From positions 116,105-180,104 of the forward strand of contig NZ_PIUM01000007.1 in assembly GCF_002845745.1 (NCBI RefSeq): a DNA stretch of 64,000 bases. Direction: 5' to 3'. Positions 43,593 to 55,271 of this stretch are shown here, piece by piece. The position numbers were made by a program, and so were the translations under genes. The DNA comes from Telmatospirillum siberiense (GTDB taxonomy: Bacteria; Pseudomonadota; Alphaproteobacteria; Rhodospirillales; Magnetospirillaceae). A model generated the notes under the pieces. The model had not been told where the DNA came from. It ran no database searches and worked only from the letters and a program-made list of their open reading frames with translations. The first letter of the stretch is position 1; the number at the start of each line of letters is the position of its first letter.

Positions 43593-45824
43593 ATGAGAAT
43601 TACCATCAAACTGAAAATGGCCCTGGCCTTCGGACTTCTGATCGTCCTGTCGGCCATTTCCGCCGTCATCGCCATCAATGGTTTGGCGGATCTCAACGGC
43701 AAGATCGATGAACTGACGCGTCTTTCGGTGGAAAGGGTCAGGATTTCGGAGCTGATGCCGAGGACGATTTTCCTGATCCAGCGGGAAGAGAAGAACTTCC
43801 TGTTGTCCAGCGACCCTGCCGATCTCGACAAATTCGACAAGTCCATGCTGACCAACCGCGAGGCCTTCAAGGGGATTATCGAGGACTATCGGAAGGTCGC
43901 GGGCGAGCAGGGACTGAAGCTCCTGCCGGTGATTGAATCCGCTTTCGGCGAATTCACCGCCGCCGAGGACAAGGTTCGCGCCCTGGGCCGCATCCATTCC
44001 AACGGCAAGGCGGGGGACATGCTGACCGGGGCGGGAAGCGAGACGACGAACGCGGCCTTGGACGCCTTGAAGCCGCTGCTGGACCGGGTGGAGAACGGCG
44101 CGAATCCGACGCCCGCCCAGGTTCGCGTGGCTGCGGAGATCCGTCTGCTGACCACGCAGATCGGCCAAATGCATGTGGTCATCCGCAATGGAATCATGGC
44201 CTCTGACGACGCTTCGACCGAAGCGGCGCTGAAACCGCTGCCGGCCGTCATCGACAGGATCCATGGCTTGCAGGAGTCCATCCGCGCGCGCTTGACCGTG
44301 GACGAGGATATTCGCGCCTGGGCCGTATTCCTCGATAAATACCGCACGTGGGAAAAGCTGGCCGACGAGGTCGTCGTCCAGGCTCGCCGGAACACGGAAA
44401 TCAAGGCCCTGGCCCTTTCCATCGGCGAAGTCAGGGCGGCCGCGACCAAGCTTGCCCAATCGGCCGAGGAGCTGGTCTCCGCGGCGCAAAAGCAGATGGC
44501 GGCGGACAAGCAGCAGGCGGAACAAACCTACGCATCGATCCGCACGCTGATGTTCGCGGCGGTTATCCTGTCTCTGGTCATCGGCATCGGCGCCGGTGCC
44601 TATATCGCGGTGAGCGTGGCGCGCGGGCTCGGCAAGACGGTCGCCCTGGCCAATGCCGTCGCCGTCGGCGATCTCAGTCAGGATGTGCAGATTTCCTCCA
44701 ACGATGAAATCAGGGATCTCGTCACCGCCCTGAACAACATGACGGCCACCCTGAGGAATTCCGCCAACATCGCCAGTGAGATCGCCCAGGGCAATCTGAC
44801 GGTCAAGACCTCGCGCCTGTCGGACAAGGATACCTTCGGCATCGCCTTGGAAACCATGCTGGAGAGACTGCGCTCGGTCGTCATCGATGCCAGCTCCGCC
44901 GCCAACAACGTGGCGGCCGGCAGCCAGGAACTGTCCGCCGGCTCGGAACAGTTGTCGCAAGGGGCGACCGAACAGGCGGCGGCGACCGAACAGGCCTCGG
45001 CCTCCATCGAGGAGATGGCCGCCAATATCAAGCAGAACGCCGAAAACGCCACGCAAACCGAAAAAATCGCCCGACAGTCGTCGGCCGACGCGCAAAGTTC
45101 GGGCGAGGCGGTCAATCGGGCGGTCGACGCCATGCAGACCATCGCCCAGAAGATCGGCATCGTTCAGGAAATCGCCCGGCAGACCGATCTTCTGGCGCTC
45201 AATGCGGCGGTCGAGGCGGCCCGCGCCGGCGAACATGGCAGGGGTTTCGCCGTGGTGGCGTCGGAGGTCCGCAAGCTGGCCGAGCGCAGCCAGGGGGCGG
45301 CCACCGAAATCAGCACATTGTCCGTGGAGACCAGCAAGATCGCCCTGGAAGCAGGGCAAATGCTGGCCCGATTGGTGCCCGACATCAAGAAGACGGCCGA
45401 ATTGGTCGAGGAAATCAGCGCCGCTTGCCGGGAACAGGACATCGGTGCCGAACAGATCAATCAGGCCATTTCGCAATTGGACAAGGTCACCCAGCAAAAT
45501 GCCGGCGCGTCGGAGGAAATGGCGTCGACGTCGGAGGAATTGTCGGCCCTGGCCGAGCAGTTGCAGGACACGATCGGCTATTTCCGGCTCGATGCGCAGC
45601 CGGATGGTCATGGCCACACGCGCGCCCGAGCCGGCACCGCCTTGGTTCCTCGCACGGTTCCGGCCATTTCGCATCTGCCCCCGGCCAAGGCCAGGCGCGA
45701 CGGCGCCCCGGCAAAAACGTCGTCGAAGGAGGCCCGGCCCGGTGGAGGGGAGCGCGGGGTGACGCTCAATCTGGAAAGAGGGGACGACGCCGACGGCCTC
45801 GATGCCGAATATACGAAGTTCTGA
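43593..45824 (+). CDS. Methyl-accepting chemotaxis protein with tandem HAMP-like segments and CheR-docking tail
   Basis: A 743-residue receptor. Order: TM1 (about 8-28), a helical periplasmic sensor, TM2 (about 318-340), HAMP, a second HAMP-like segment ([20 protein letters not shown]), then the signalling domain with tip [19 protein letters not shown]. The end EYTKF again fits the CheR-docking consensus, and the last 22 residues resemble those of the first receptor (both contain an ADxxDAE[FY] pattern). GGGGGAA precedes the ATG. It lies between two cheW genes. Confidence 0.9.
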   Translation: MRITIKLKMALAFGLLIVLSAISAVIAINGLADLNGKIDELTRLSVERVRISELMPRTIFLIQREEKNFLLSSDPADLDKFDKSMLTNREAFKGIIEDYRKVAGEQGLKLLPVIESAFGEFTAAEDKVRALGRIHSNGKAGDMLTGAGSETTNAALDALKPLLDRVENGANPTPAQVRVAAEIRLLTTQIGQMHVVIRNGIMASDDASTEAALKPLPAVIDRIHGLQESIRARLTVDEDIRAWAVFLDKYRTWEKLADEVVVQARRNTEIKALALSIGEVRAAATKLAQSAEELVSAAQKQMAADKQQAEQTYASIRTLMFAAVILSLVIGIGAGAYIAVSVARGLGKTVALANAVAVGDLSQDVQISSNDEIRDLVTALNNMTATLRNSANIASEIAQGNLTVKTSRLSDKDTFGIALETMLERLRSVVIDASSAANNVAAGSQELSAGSEQLSQGATEQAAATEQASASIEEMAANIKQNAENATQTEKIARQSSADAQSSGEAVNRAVDAMQTIAQKIGIVQEIARQTDLLALNAAVEAARAGEHGRGFAVVASEVRKLAERSQGAATEISTLSVETSKIALEAGQMLARLVPDIKKTAELVEEISAACREQDIGAEQINQAISQLDKVTQQNAGASEEMASTSEELSALAEQLQDTIGYFRLDAQPDGHGHTRARAGTALVPRTVPAISHLPPAKARRDGAPAKTSSKEARPGGGERGVTLNLERGDDADGLDAEYTKF

Positions 45825-45960
45825 CCGAACCGGGGGCGGTTTGCCGCTCCCGATTCGTCACGGCCTCAAGCCCGCCGAGGCGGAGCGCAGGCATCATCTG
45901 AAACCTTAGGGTTTGGAGCGACCATCTCGCGACAAGCCCGGAAGATCCGGTGGACAGCCA

Positions 45961-46455
45961 ATGACCGAAACCGCCGTCACACGCGAGCCGTCGCAATATG
46001 TCACCATCGGCATCGACCGCGAGATTTTCGCGGTCGCCGTCGAAGATGTGCGCGAAATTCTGAATATGCAGCCCATCACGCGCCTGCCTCAGGCGCCGTC
46101 TTTCATGGTCGGCATGATCGACGTTCGCGGGTTGAGCGTGCCGACCATCGATCTGCGGGGGAAGCTGGGGTTGCCGATGATTCCGGTCACGGAAACAACC
46201 CGGATCGTGGTTCTCGACGTGTCCATCGATGGCCGGCCCCGGACCATGGGAATCATCGCCGACCGGGTGATCGAGGTGACGGCGCTGACGGAACAGACGC
46301 TGGAGCCGCCCCCCGACGTCGGGGTTCGCTGGAAATCCGACTATATCCGCGCCATCGGCCGTTCGAACGGGTCGTTCGTGATCATCTTCGACCTCTCGCG
46401 ACTGTTCTCCTCGACGGACGTGGCCCTGCTGGAACAGTCATGCGAACCATCGTGA
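45961..46455 (+). CDS. cheW: Chemotaxis coupling protein CheW (copy 2)
   Basis: A 164-residue CheW with FAVAVEDVREILNM and GMIDVRGLSVPTIDLRGKLG. It diverges clearly from copy 1 and carries a short C-terminal extension after the last beta strand (SRLFSSTDVALLEQ). Its end overlaps cheR copy 2 by 16 bases, so the two are translated together. It may serve a different receptor class from copy 1. Confidence 0.9.
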   Translation: MTETAVTREPSQYVTIGIDREIFAVAVEDVREILNMQPITRLPQAPSFMVGMIDVRGLSVPTIDLRGKLGLPMIPVTETTRIVVLDVSIDGRPRTMGIIADRVIEVTALTEQTLEPPPDVGVRWKSDYIRAIGRSNGSFVIIFDLSRLFSSTDVALLEQSCEPS

Positions 46456-47315
46456 AGGGGGCATCCCTGGTTTCCCCCGATGACAGGCTCAGTCAGCAGG
46501 ACTTCACCCGGCTGGCCGATATCATCCAGAACCATTGCGGCATCCGCATGCCCCCGGCCAAGCGCACGATGGTCGAGGGGCGGTTGCGCAAGCGGGCCCG
46601 CGCTCTCAATCTGCCCAGCGTCCACGAATACTGCCGCCACATTTTCGATGACGGCGCGCTGGACGAGGAACTGGTCAATCTCATCGATGCGATCACCACC
46701 AACAAGACGGATTTCTTTCGCGAAGAGCAGCATTTTCGGTTTCTCTCTTCCAGTGGGATACAGGCCCTGACGCAGTTGCCGCATCGCCCCGGCCGGGATC
46801 GCCCCATGAAGGTTTGGAGCGCGGCCTGTTCGACGGGGGCCGAGCCCTATACGCTGGCCATGGTGTTTCTGGAATGGGCCCGTCTGCAGCGGGATTTCCG
46901 TTTCGAAATCTTCGCCACCGACATCTGCACGGATGTCCTGGCCAGGGCGAAGCGGGCGGTCTATCCGGAGGAAATGGCCCGGGCCGTGTCGCCGGATCTG
47001 GCGGCCCGTTATCTGCGGCGTTCACGCAACCGGGACGACCCGACGATAAGGTTGGTCCCGGAAGTCCGCCGATCCGTCCATTTCGGTCATTTAAATCTGA
47101 TGGATCCGTCCTATCCCATGGCGACGGACATGGATGTCATCTTTTGCCGCAATATTCTGATCTATTTCGACAAACCTACTCAATTATCCGTATTGAAAAA
47201 GTTATGTGATCATCTTTCCTGTGGGGGATATCTTTTTGTGGGGCACAGTGAAACCATCTCGGGGCTCGATCTTCCCGTGAGTGCCGTGGCCCCCTCCATC
47301 TTTGCCCGGACGTGA
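46440..47315 (+). CDS. cheR: Chemotaxis protein methyltransferase CheR (copy 2)
   Basis: A 291-residue receptor methyltransferase with [18 protein letters not shown] in the N-terminal domain and [28 protein letters not shown] and [16 protein letters not shown] in the catalytic domain. The beta subdomain that binds receptor tails is present. It overlaps cheW upstream and abuts cheB. Two CheR copies in one cluster, each next to a tailed receptor, are notable. Confidence 0.92.
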   Translation: MRTIVKGASLVSPDDRLSQQDFTRLADIIQNHCGIRMPPAKRTMVEGRLRKRARALNLPSVHEYCRHIFDDGALDEELVNLIDAITTNKTDFFREEQHFRFLSSSGIQALTQLPHRPGRDRPMKVWSAACSTGAEPYTLAMVFLEWARLQRDFRFEIFATDICTDVLARAKRAVYPEEMARAVSPDLAARYLRRSRNRDDPTIRLVPEVRRSVHFGHLNLMDPSYPMATDMDVIFCRNILIYFDKPTQLSVLKKLCDHLSCGGYLFVGHSETISGLDLPVSAVAPSIFART

Positions 47316-47317
47316 CG

Positions 47318-48397
47318 ATGACGAAAAAAATACATGTTCTGATCATCGATGATTCGGCCTCGGTCCGGCAGACCCTGGCGGCGATTCTCACGTCCGATCC
47401 GGCGATAGAGGTGATCGGTACCGCCGCCGATCCATTCGCCGCGGCGCGGCGCATCGCTCAGGAAACACCAGACGTCATCACATTGGACGTCGAAATGCCG
47501 CGAATGGACGGGATTACCTTCCTCCGCAAATTGATGAGCCAGCACCCGATTCCGGTGGTGATCTGTTCCTCCCTGGTGGAAGACGGATCCGAGACACTGA
47601 TGCAGGCGCTGGAGGCTGGCGCGGTCGACGTGATTCTCAAGCCAAGGGTCGATACCCGGCAGATGCTGCTTGAGGCGCAGGTCCGCATTTGCGACACGGT
47701 CAAGGCCGCCGCCGGTTCCCGCCTGCGCAGGCGTGCCGAGTCCGTGGCGCGGCTCAGGACGCCCGAGCCGAAACTGACGGCGGATGTGATCATGCCGCCC
47801 CCCAAGGGGGGCGCCATGGCCAAGACCACCGAGCGGGTGGTCTGCATCGGGGCGTCCACCGGTGGAACCGAGGCGCTGCGCGAGGTGCTGGAGGCGCTTC
47901 CTCTCGACGTGCCGGGGATCGTCATCGTTCAGCATATGCCGGAGAAATTCACGGCGGCCTTCGCCCGCCGGCTCGATTCGCTGTGCGCCGTTTCGGTCAA
48001 GGAGGCGGAGGACGGCGATACGGTGTTGCGCGGCCAGGTCCTCATCGCGCCGGGGAACCGCCATATGTTGTTGCAAAGGAGCGGGGCGAGATATTACGTC
48101 GCGGTCAAGGATGGTCCCCTGGTGTCGCGCCACCGTCCGTCCGTCGATGTCCTGTTCCGTTCCGCCGCCCATTCCGCCGGGGCCAATGCCGTGGGCATCA
48201 TCATGACCGGCATGGGTGACGACGGGGCGAAAGGCCTGCTTGAAATGCAGCAAACGGGCGCGCTCACCTTGGCGCAGGACGAGGAAAGCTGCGTCGTCTT
48301 CGGAATGCCGAAGGAAGCCATCGCGCTCGGCGCCGCGAGCAAGGTGATGTCGCTGGGCGCGCTACCCGCAGAAATTGTTCGGGTCGGACGTTATTGA
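47318..48397 (+). CDS. cheB: Protein-glutamate methylesterase CheB
   Basis: A 359-residue enzyme with a receiver domain (D57 in [13 protein letters not shown]) and a C-terminal esterase domain whose triad is S180 ([11 protein letters not shown]), H206 ([10 protein letters not shown]) and an aspartate at about 301 ([12 protein letters not shown]). It removes methyl groups from receptors and deamidates glutamines when phosphorylated by CheA. A GTG at 47312, overlapping the cheR stop, is an alternative start. No cheD is present. Last gene of the main unit. Confidence 0.92.
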   Translation: MTKKIHVLIIDDSASVRQTLAAILTSDPAIEVIGTAADPFAAARRIAQETPDVITLDVEMPRMDGITFLRKLMSQHPIPVVICSSLVEDGSETLMQALEAGAVDVILKPRVDTRQMLLEAQVRICDTVKAAAGSRLRRRAESVARLRTPEPKLTADVIMPPPKGGAMAKTTERVVCIGASTGGTEALREVLEALPLDVPGIVIVQHMPEKFTAAFARRLDSLCAVSVKEAEDGDTVLRGQVLIAPGNRHMLLQRSGARYYVAVKDGPLVSRHRPSVDVLFRSAAHSAGANAVGIIMTGMGDDGAKGLLEMQQTGALTLAQDEESCVVFGMPKEAIALGAASKVMSLGALPAEIVRVGRY

Positions 48398-48683
48398 CCG
48401 TTTGGTAGTGTTTTTGTTAACCCACGTTCAATAATCAGAATTTCCTTCGCCACAGTGGTGGTGTCTATTACATTGCGTTGGCGGCAAGATTATTTTTGTT
48501 GCGAATTTTACATTCTGTAGTTGTCGCGTTAACAATTTGAAGAGGTGGGGTTTGAAAATAATCCTATCACTTATTATTTGCGCTTGCGAGATGGCTGAAG
48601 CTGCGGCATATAGTCATTATAAAATTTGTGGGTATATACGGAATTCCCTCGTAAAAACGGTGCCGCTTTTGAGGTGGGCTTAG
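48398..48683. other. AT-rich intergenic region before the split receptor pair
   Basis: These 286 bases hold no gene. Most of the stretch is AT-rich against the GC-rich coding flanks, marking a likely promoter region for the PAS/receptor pair; GAGGTGG at the end is its ribosome site. Confidence 0.4.
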
Positions 48684-49208
48684 ATGGCAAGAGCTGACGG
48701 CGGTCTGACTGGCGTGGAGCGAACTTTCCGCTCGGATGAGATCATTGTCAGCAAGACGGATCTCAAGGGCCGCATCATCTATGCGAACGAGGTCTTTCAG
48801 AAGGTTTCCGGCTTTACCGAGGCGGAATTGCTGGGCCAGCCGCACAGCATCATTCGCCATCCCCAAATGCCGCGCTGCGTCTTCAAGCTGCTTTGGGATA
48901 CTATCGAATCCGGCAAGGAAATCTTCGCCTATGTCTTGAATCGCGCCAAGAATGGCGACGAATACTGGGTGTTTGCCCATGTGACGCCGACCTTTGACGC
49001 GTCAGGCAAGATCATCAGCTATCATTCCAACCGGCGCTCCCCGCGACGCGAGGCGGTGGAGAAAGCGGCGGGGCTCTACGAAAAATTGCTGGCCGAGGAG
49101 GCGCGGCATGCCGATCGCAAGGACGGTATGACTGCCTCCACCCGCATGTTGTTGGATCTTCTCGGCAGCCTGGGAAAGCCATACGATGAGTTCGTCTTCA
49201 GTCTCTAA
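48684..49208 (+). CDS. Aer-type PAS sensor protein (CetB-like)
   Basis: A 174-residue soluble protein containing one PAS domain (about residues 18-120). The segment [19 protein letters not shown] is the FAD-contact region of Aer-type PAS domains (RHPxMP followed by LW), so an FAD cofactor sensing redox state is likely. A helical tail follows. There is no membrane or signalling domain; these are encoded by the next gene, whose start overlaps this stop by 23 bases. The pair resembles the bipartite CetB/CetA energy-taxis system of Campylobacter. Confidence 0.82.
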   Translation: MARADGGLTGVERTFRSDEIIVSKTDLKGRIIYANEVFQKVSGFTEAELLGQPHSIIRHPQMPRCVFKLLWDTIESGKEIFAYVLNRAKNGDEYWVFAHVTPTFDASGKIISYHSNRRSPRREAVEKAAGLYEKLLAEEARHADRKDGMTASTRMLLDLLGSLGKPYDEFVFSL

Positions 49209-50496
49209 GCCCATGTGGTGCGCGGGTGCCGGCTTTCTGGGCGCCCTGGCGCTTCTGGCCGATGCCGCGGCGGGGGGTCGGCCCGTGGGCGCCGTTTTGG
49301 CCGTTCTGGTGGCCGGCGTGTCGTTGCTCGGTTTGCTGTGGACCCGCCAGTCCGATCGGGGCCTGGACAAGGCGTGCGACGTGTTGTCCGCCGCGGCGCA
49401 AGGCAATCTCGACCGCCGGGTGGTGAACATTCGCAGCCAGGATCGGATCGGCCTGATGCTGATCCATATCAACCGGCTTCTCGATCTGACCGAGGCCTTT
49501 ACCAAGGAGGCCGACGCCGCCATGGCTTGCGCTTCCGGCGGCCGGTATTTCCGCCAGATCCTGCTGTCCGGTCTGGCCGGCGAATTTTCGTCCCACGCCT
49601 CGCTGATCAACGAGGCCCTGACCTCGATGGAACAACGGACGAACACCTTTGTCGGCGAGGCATCGGGGATCGGCGAGACCATCAAGTCGGCGAGCCACGC
49701 GATGGCGGCGACCGCCACCGAATTGGAGGCGACGTCCCGCCAGATGAGCGAGATCGCCAGCACCAACAGCAGGAAATCGGCCGAGGTCGCCCGTATTTCC
49801 GAGGAAGCCTCGTCCGACGTGGAAACCGTTGCGACGGCCGCGGAACAGGTTTCCTCCGGGATCAGGGAAATTGCCGAACGGGTGTCGCATTCGGCGGAAC
49901 AGGCGAAGGAAACCGTGCGCGAGGTTTCCCAGACCGACAGCGACATCCAAAGCCTGCTGGACGCGGCTCAGCATATCGGCGAGGTGGTCAGCCTGATCAC
50001 CGCGATCGCCAACCAGACCAATCTGCTGGCCTTGAACGCGACCATCGAGGCGGCGCGGGCCGGCGAGGCGGGGAAAGGCTTCGCCGTGGTGGCCGGCGAG
50101 GTGAAAAATCTCGCCAACCAGACGGCGCGGGCGACCGGCGAGATCGTCGAACAGATCGATTCGATCCGGACCGCCACCGAAACCGCCGTTTCGGCGATCC
50201 GCAAGATCGCCGGCCTGGTGCACGAAATCGACAGCTCATCGACCGCTATTGCCGCGACGACGGCGCAGCAAAGCGCGGCGATGGCCGATATCAGCCGCTC
50301 AATTCACAATGTTTCCGCCGGTGTGCGCAGCGTCGCCCGGACCATTTCCGACGTCGCCGGCACCGCCGACACCGCCACCGAGGCGGCCGGTCAAGTTCTG
50401 CTGGCGGCGGGGAATCTGGCGGAGCGGACGGTCACGATGAACGACGGCATCGACAATTTCGTCGACCGGGTTTGCGTCGGCATCGCCCGGGCCTGA
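49186..50496 (+). CDS. Membrane chemotaxis receptor without periplasmic domain (CetA-like)
   Basis: A 436-residue receptor. Two membrane helices close together (about 8-27 and 34-52) leave almost no periplasmic loop, so it cannot sense an external ligand itself. A HAMP-like region ([15 protein letters not shown]) and a signalling domain with tip [21 protein letters not shown] follow. Overlap with the PAS gene indicates a common complex in which the PAS protein supplies the signal, as in CetA/CetB. The C-terminus ends at the domain without a CheR pentapeptide. Confidence 0.85.
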   Translation: MSSSSVSKPMWCAGAGFLGALALLADAAAGGRPVGAVLAVLVAGVSLLGLLWTRQSDRGLDKACDVLSAAAQGNLDRRVVNIRSQDRIGLMLIHINRLLDLTEAFTKEADAAMACASGGRYFRQILLSGLAGEFSSHASLINEALTSMEQRTNTFVGEASGIGETIKSASHAMAATATELEATSRQMSEIASTNSRKSAEVARISEEASSDVETVATAAEQVSSGIREIAERVSHSAEQAKETVREVSQTDSDIQSLLDAAQHIGEVVSLITAIANQTNLLALNATIEAARAGEAGKGFAVVAGEVKNLANQTARATGEIVEQIDSIRTATETAVSAIRKIAGLVHEIDSSSTAIAATTAQQSAAMADISRSIHNVSAGVRSVARTISDVAGTADTATEAAGQVLLAAGNLAERTVTMNDGIDNFVDRVCVGIARA

Positions 50497-51009
50497 GCGG
50501 AGCCCTCCCTCTCTTCCACTAGGGCTAGAGCGGTTTGCGACCAGGTTGGGTCACTTACCCTTTCGTCATTGCCGGGCTTGACCCGGCAATCCAGTGCGTC
50601 CGTGAGGACATTTTGTCAACAGGGTGCAAGTCCCTGTCGAAGTGAGTCGTAGCTTTGTAGCAGAAGGTAACTGCGTGGCCGTGAGGTCGGGTGGAGAGCA
50701 ACCGGATGCGAAAGACCAGTCCGTAGGAGCACGAATCCGTTTCGGCGTAGAGCCGTGGCGAGCCCGCTGGATTATGGCGAAGCCTGGAAGAACCGCTGGC
50801 GCTAAGGCGACTGACAAAGCGACCAGGGGACGGCCTACGTGATTGGGATCGGAATGGTCGGACGGCAAGATGGAGTAAGCGGAGAGACCTGCCGGAGAGG
50901 TGAAGTCGGCAGGAGTCAGAACCTTCATAGTACCGACGCCGCGGATATGGTGAGAGGGTCGGGTAGCAAAACCGACCCGAGGGAAGGGAGGTAGGAAGTT
51001 GGAGGTGCG

Positions 51010-52344
51010 ATGACGGAAGCGAGGCAAAGAAGTCCCGAGAGTGCCGAAGAGGCTAAGCAAGGGACAGAAGCGGGAAGCCACCGTGACTGGTGGTGGGTGG
51101 AAGCCTCGATTTGGTCGGAGCACATGGTGTCGGCGCTGGGCAACGGCGTCAAAGGAGGCAAGTGGTTCAGCCTGATAGACAAGGTCTATCGGCCGACGAC
51201 CCTGGAAGCGGCTTGGCGGAAAGTCGAGCGGCGGATGGGGGCGGCGGGTGTTGATGGGCAAAGCATCGAACGGTTTGCGGCACAGAAGGATCGGTATCTC
51301 AAGGAACTCCAGGAACAGCTGGAGACGGACAGCTATCGGCCTGCGGCGGTGAAACGCGTCGAGATACCCAAAGGAGACGGACGTAGCCGTCCCCTGGGCA
51401 TTCCGACGGTCAAGGACCGGATCGTGCAAACGGCGCTCAAAATGACCATTGAACCGATCTTTGAAGTCCAGTTCCGGCCTGGTAGTTACGGCTTCCGGCC
51501 GGGGCGAAGCTGCAAAGAGGCATTGCGGGAAGTCGATCGGTTATTGAAGGAAGGCTATGGCTACGTTGTCGACGCCGACCTGAAGACCTACTTCGAGACG
51601 ATTCCGCATGACCGGCTCATGCACCTGGTGGAGGGCTCGATCAGCGACGGACGCGTTCTTAGCCTGATCGAGAGCTTTCTTCGGCAAGACATCCTGAAGG
51701 AGATGGAAAGGTGGCGCCCGACCACGGGCACGCCTCAAGGAGCGGTCATCTCTCCGCTGCTGGCCAACATCTATCTGCACCCGCTCGACATCTTGATGGA
51801 AGAGAGCGGTTACCGAATGGTGAGATATGCAGACGACTTCGTGGTGCTTAGTCGGACGGAAGAAGAGGTCACGGCAGCATACCGTCTCATAGAGAAGTGG
51901 ATCGCCACCAATGGCCTATCTCTCCATCCAGACAAAACACGGATCGTCGACAGCCGACAACCGGGCCAAGGATTTGACTTCCTCGGCTATCGGTTCGAGG
52001 CGGGACGCCGTTTTGTGCGGAAAAAGAGTCGGAAAGCGTTCAAGGACAAAATACGCGCCAAGACGGGGCGCAGCCGGGGGTTGAGCCTGGGGCAGATCAT
52101 CGCCGAGCTCAACCCTATGCTGCGAGGATGGTTCGGCTACTTTCAAGACGCCGTCCCGTCCGAGTTCCGCCTTCTCGACGGCTTCATCAGACGACGACTG
52201 CGCGCCATTCTGCGGAAGCAGGAGAAGCGGCCCGGCTTCGGACGAACCGTCGATGACCATCAACGATGGACGAATGCCTTCTTCGCGGATAATGGGCTGT
52301 TCACCTTGGCCACAGCCCATTATCAGGCGAGACACTCCCGATGA
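51010..52344 (+). CDS. ltrA: Group II intron reverse transcriptase/maturase
   Basis: A 444-residue multifunctional protein that helps the intron splice and copies it into new sites. The RT domain has RPGSYGFRPGRSC, VVDADLKTYFETIPHD, GTPQGAVISPLLANIYL and the catalytic RYADD at about 273. A maturase (X) domain follows (LNPMLRGWFGYFQ). No HNH endonuclease is present, and the end (WTNAFFADNGLFTLATAH) matches class C introns. The frame is intact, so the element may be active. Confidence 0.92.
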   Translation: MTEARQRSPESAEEAKQGTEAGSHRDWWWVEASIWSEHMVSALGNGVKGGKWFSLIDKVYRPTTLEAAWRKVERRMGAAGVDGQSIERFAAQKDRYLKELQEQLETDSYRPAAVKRVEIPKGDGRSRPLGIPTVKDRIVQTALKMTIEPIFEVQFRPGSYGFRPGRSCKEALREVDRLLKEGYGYVVDADLKTYFETIPHDRLMHLVEGSISDGRVLSLIESFLRQDILKEMERWRPTTGTPQGAVISPLLANIYLHPLDILMEESGYRMVRYADDFVVLSRTEEEVTAAYRLIEKWIATNGLSLHPDKTRIVDSRQPGQGFDFLGYRFEAGRRFVRKKSRKAFKDKIRAKTGRSRGLSLGQIIAELNPMLRGWFGYFQDAVPSEFRLLDGFIRRRLRAILRKQEKRPGFGRTVDDHQRWTNAFFADNGLFTLATAHYQARHSR

Positions 52345-52361
52345 GGAAACCAACGACTGGA

Positions 52362-52394
52362 GAGCCGTGTGCGGGAAAACCGCACGCACGGTTC
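52362..52394 (+). ncRNA. Group II intron domain V
   Basis: A 33-base catalytic hairpin with GAGCCGTGTGCGG pairing to CCGCACGCACGGTTC around a GAAA-like loop. This is the most conserved part of group II intron RNA and fixes the 3-prime end of the element within about 40 bases. Confidence 0.85.
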
Positions 52395-52431
52395 GGAGGG
52401 AGGGGAGGCGCAAGCCTTCCCTACCCCCTAT

Positions 52432-52934
52432 TGGACCCCCGGATCAAGTCCGGGGGTGACGGAAAAAATGATGATTCAATACGATCGCAAACCGCTCTAT
52501 TGGATTCACGCATCTTTTTTTCGGTGGAGAGAAATCAATCGTCCGCGAGCCAAAGACGAAGCCATCCTACGAGTGGCACCGGCGTCCCTGCCCATAGGCG
52601 CTAACTTAAGGCCTCTCTCCCGCGGACAAGCGGGAGAGAGGGGGGGGCCGCATCCCGCATCTTGCCGGATCCGTGGCGCCATTATCGGGAACACAGATGA
52701 ACAAGATGAACACAGATAAGCACAGATGAGCTTTTTCTTTATCTGTGCCCATCCGTGTTCATCTTGTTCATCTGTGTTTCTCTGGAAAGGCGTTGGGAGA
52801 CAGTGTTCTCCCTCTGGTTTTCGCTTCGGATCTTGCCCGATTCCCCCCCCTCCCGCTGACGCGGGAGAGGGCTTATTTGGGGCTTATGCTAGCGCATATG
52901 GGCGCGGACGCCGGTGCCACTGATCGGGAATTGT
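52432..52934. repeat. Gene-free repeat region between intron and thiC, nested inverted repeats
   Basis: The first 30 bases are the 3-prime half of the palindromic repeat split by the intron. Then 52572-52648 and 52842-52921 form long imperfect inverted arms (each with a GTGGCACCGGCGTCC end, GCGCTA and a CTCTCCCGC/GCGGGAGAG hairpin). Between them, 52690-52727 and 52741-52778 form a second palindrome built from ACACAGATGAACAAGATG units. No supported gene is present. Confidence 0.65.
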
Positions 52935-54945
<2,011 letters not shown>

Positions 54946-55019
54946 AGGGCCGATGGTGGCCAAGTCCGGGGTGTTTTGTCAAGGAAGCTGTTTAAAGCCC
55001 CAGGCCCCTTGAGGACTCC

Positions 55020-55215
55020 TCAAAAACGTGCCACAACGAAAGTGACTCCAGGTGCCGTCCGGATCGCCGGGCGGAGAATCGGGAAGGTGGTGTGACTCCA
55101 CCGCGTGCCCAACGCTGTGAAGGGGACTGTCCGCACGAGAGAACCCACTGGTTTCGGCCGGGAAGGGGTGCGGATGGGATGAACCTGAGCCAGAAGACCG
55201 GCCTTGAGGAGTTGA
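55020..55215 (+). ncRNA. Cobalamin riboswitch
   Basis: In the cobT leader, AATCGGGAAGGTGGTGTGA, CGTGCCCAACGCTGTGA, CCACTGGTTTCGGCCGGGAAGG (read in parts) and GATGAACCTGAGCCAGAAGACC follow the order of the B12-riboswitch core, including a B12-box-like GCCCAACGCTGTGA. It ends about 55 bases before the cobT start, so control of translation or transcription by adenosylcobalamin is expected. Limits are approximate. Confidence 0.85.
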
Positions 55216-55271
55216 TTAAGCGGGTGTCGTGGACGGACGCCGGCGCGCACATTTCATGTCAGGGGACGCAC

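Larger units (their letters stand above)
50594..52431 (+). mobile_element. Group II intron (bacterial class C-like)
   Basis: A self-splicing retroelement of about 1.84 kb. The 5-prime end is placed at GTGCG (50594), and the structured RNA runs to about 51009, then the maturase gene. Domain V is clear at 52362-52394 (GAGCCGTGTGCGG, GAAA-type tetraloop region, complementary arm to CACGGTTC), followed by domain VI and an end near CCCCTAT (52431). The flanks are the two halves of a palindromic repeat, so it inserted next to a hairpin, as class C introns do. Exact ends are inferred from consensus. Confidence 0.85.

Noticed and set aside
43401..45674. 757-codon minus-strand frame opposite the second receptor
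   Set aside because: Shadow of a confident receptor gene; repetitive Gly/Arg/Leu composition reflects GC-rich third positions.
50566..51429. 287-codon minus-strand frame over the intron 5-prime region
   Set aside because: Overlaps structured intron RNA and the maturase start. It is a well-known type of false protein prediction in group II introns.
52690..52778. Short repeated ACAGATGAACA units as a CRISPR array
   Set aside because: Units are arranged as a palindrome, lack regular spacers of 30-40 bases and have no cas genes nearby.
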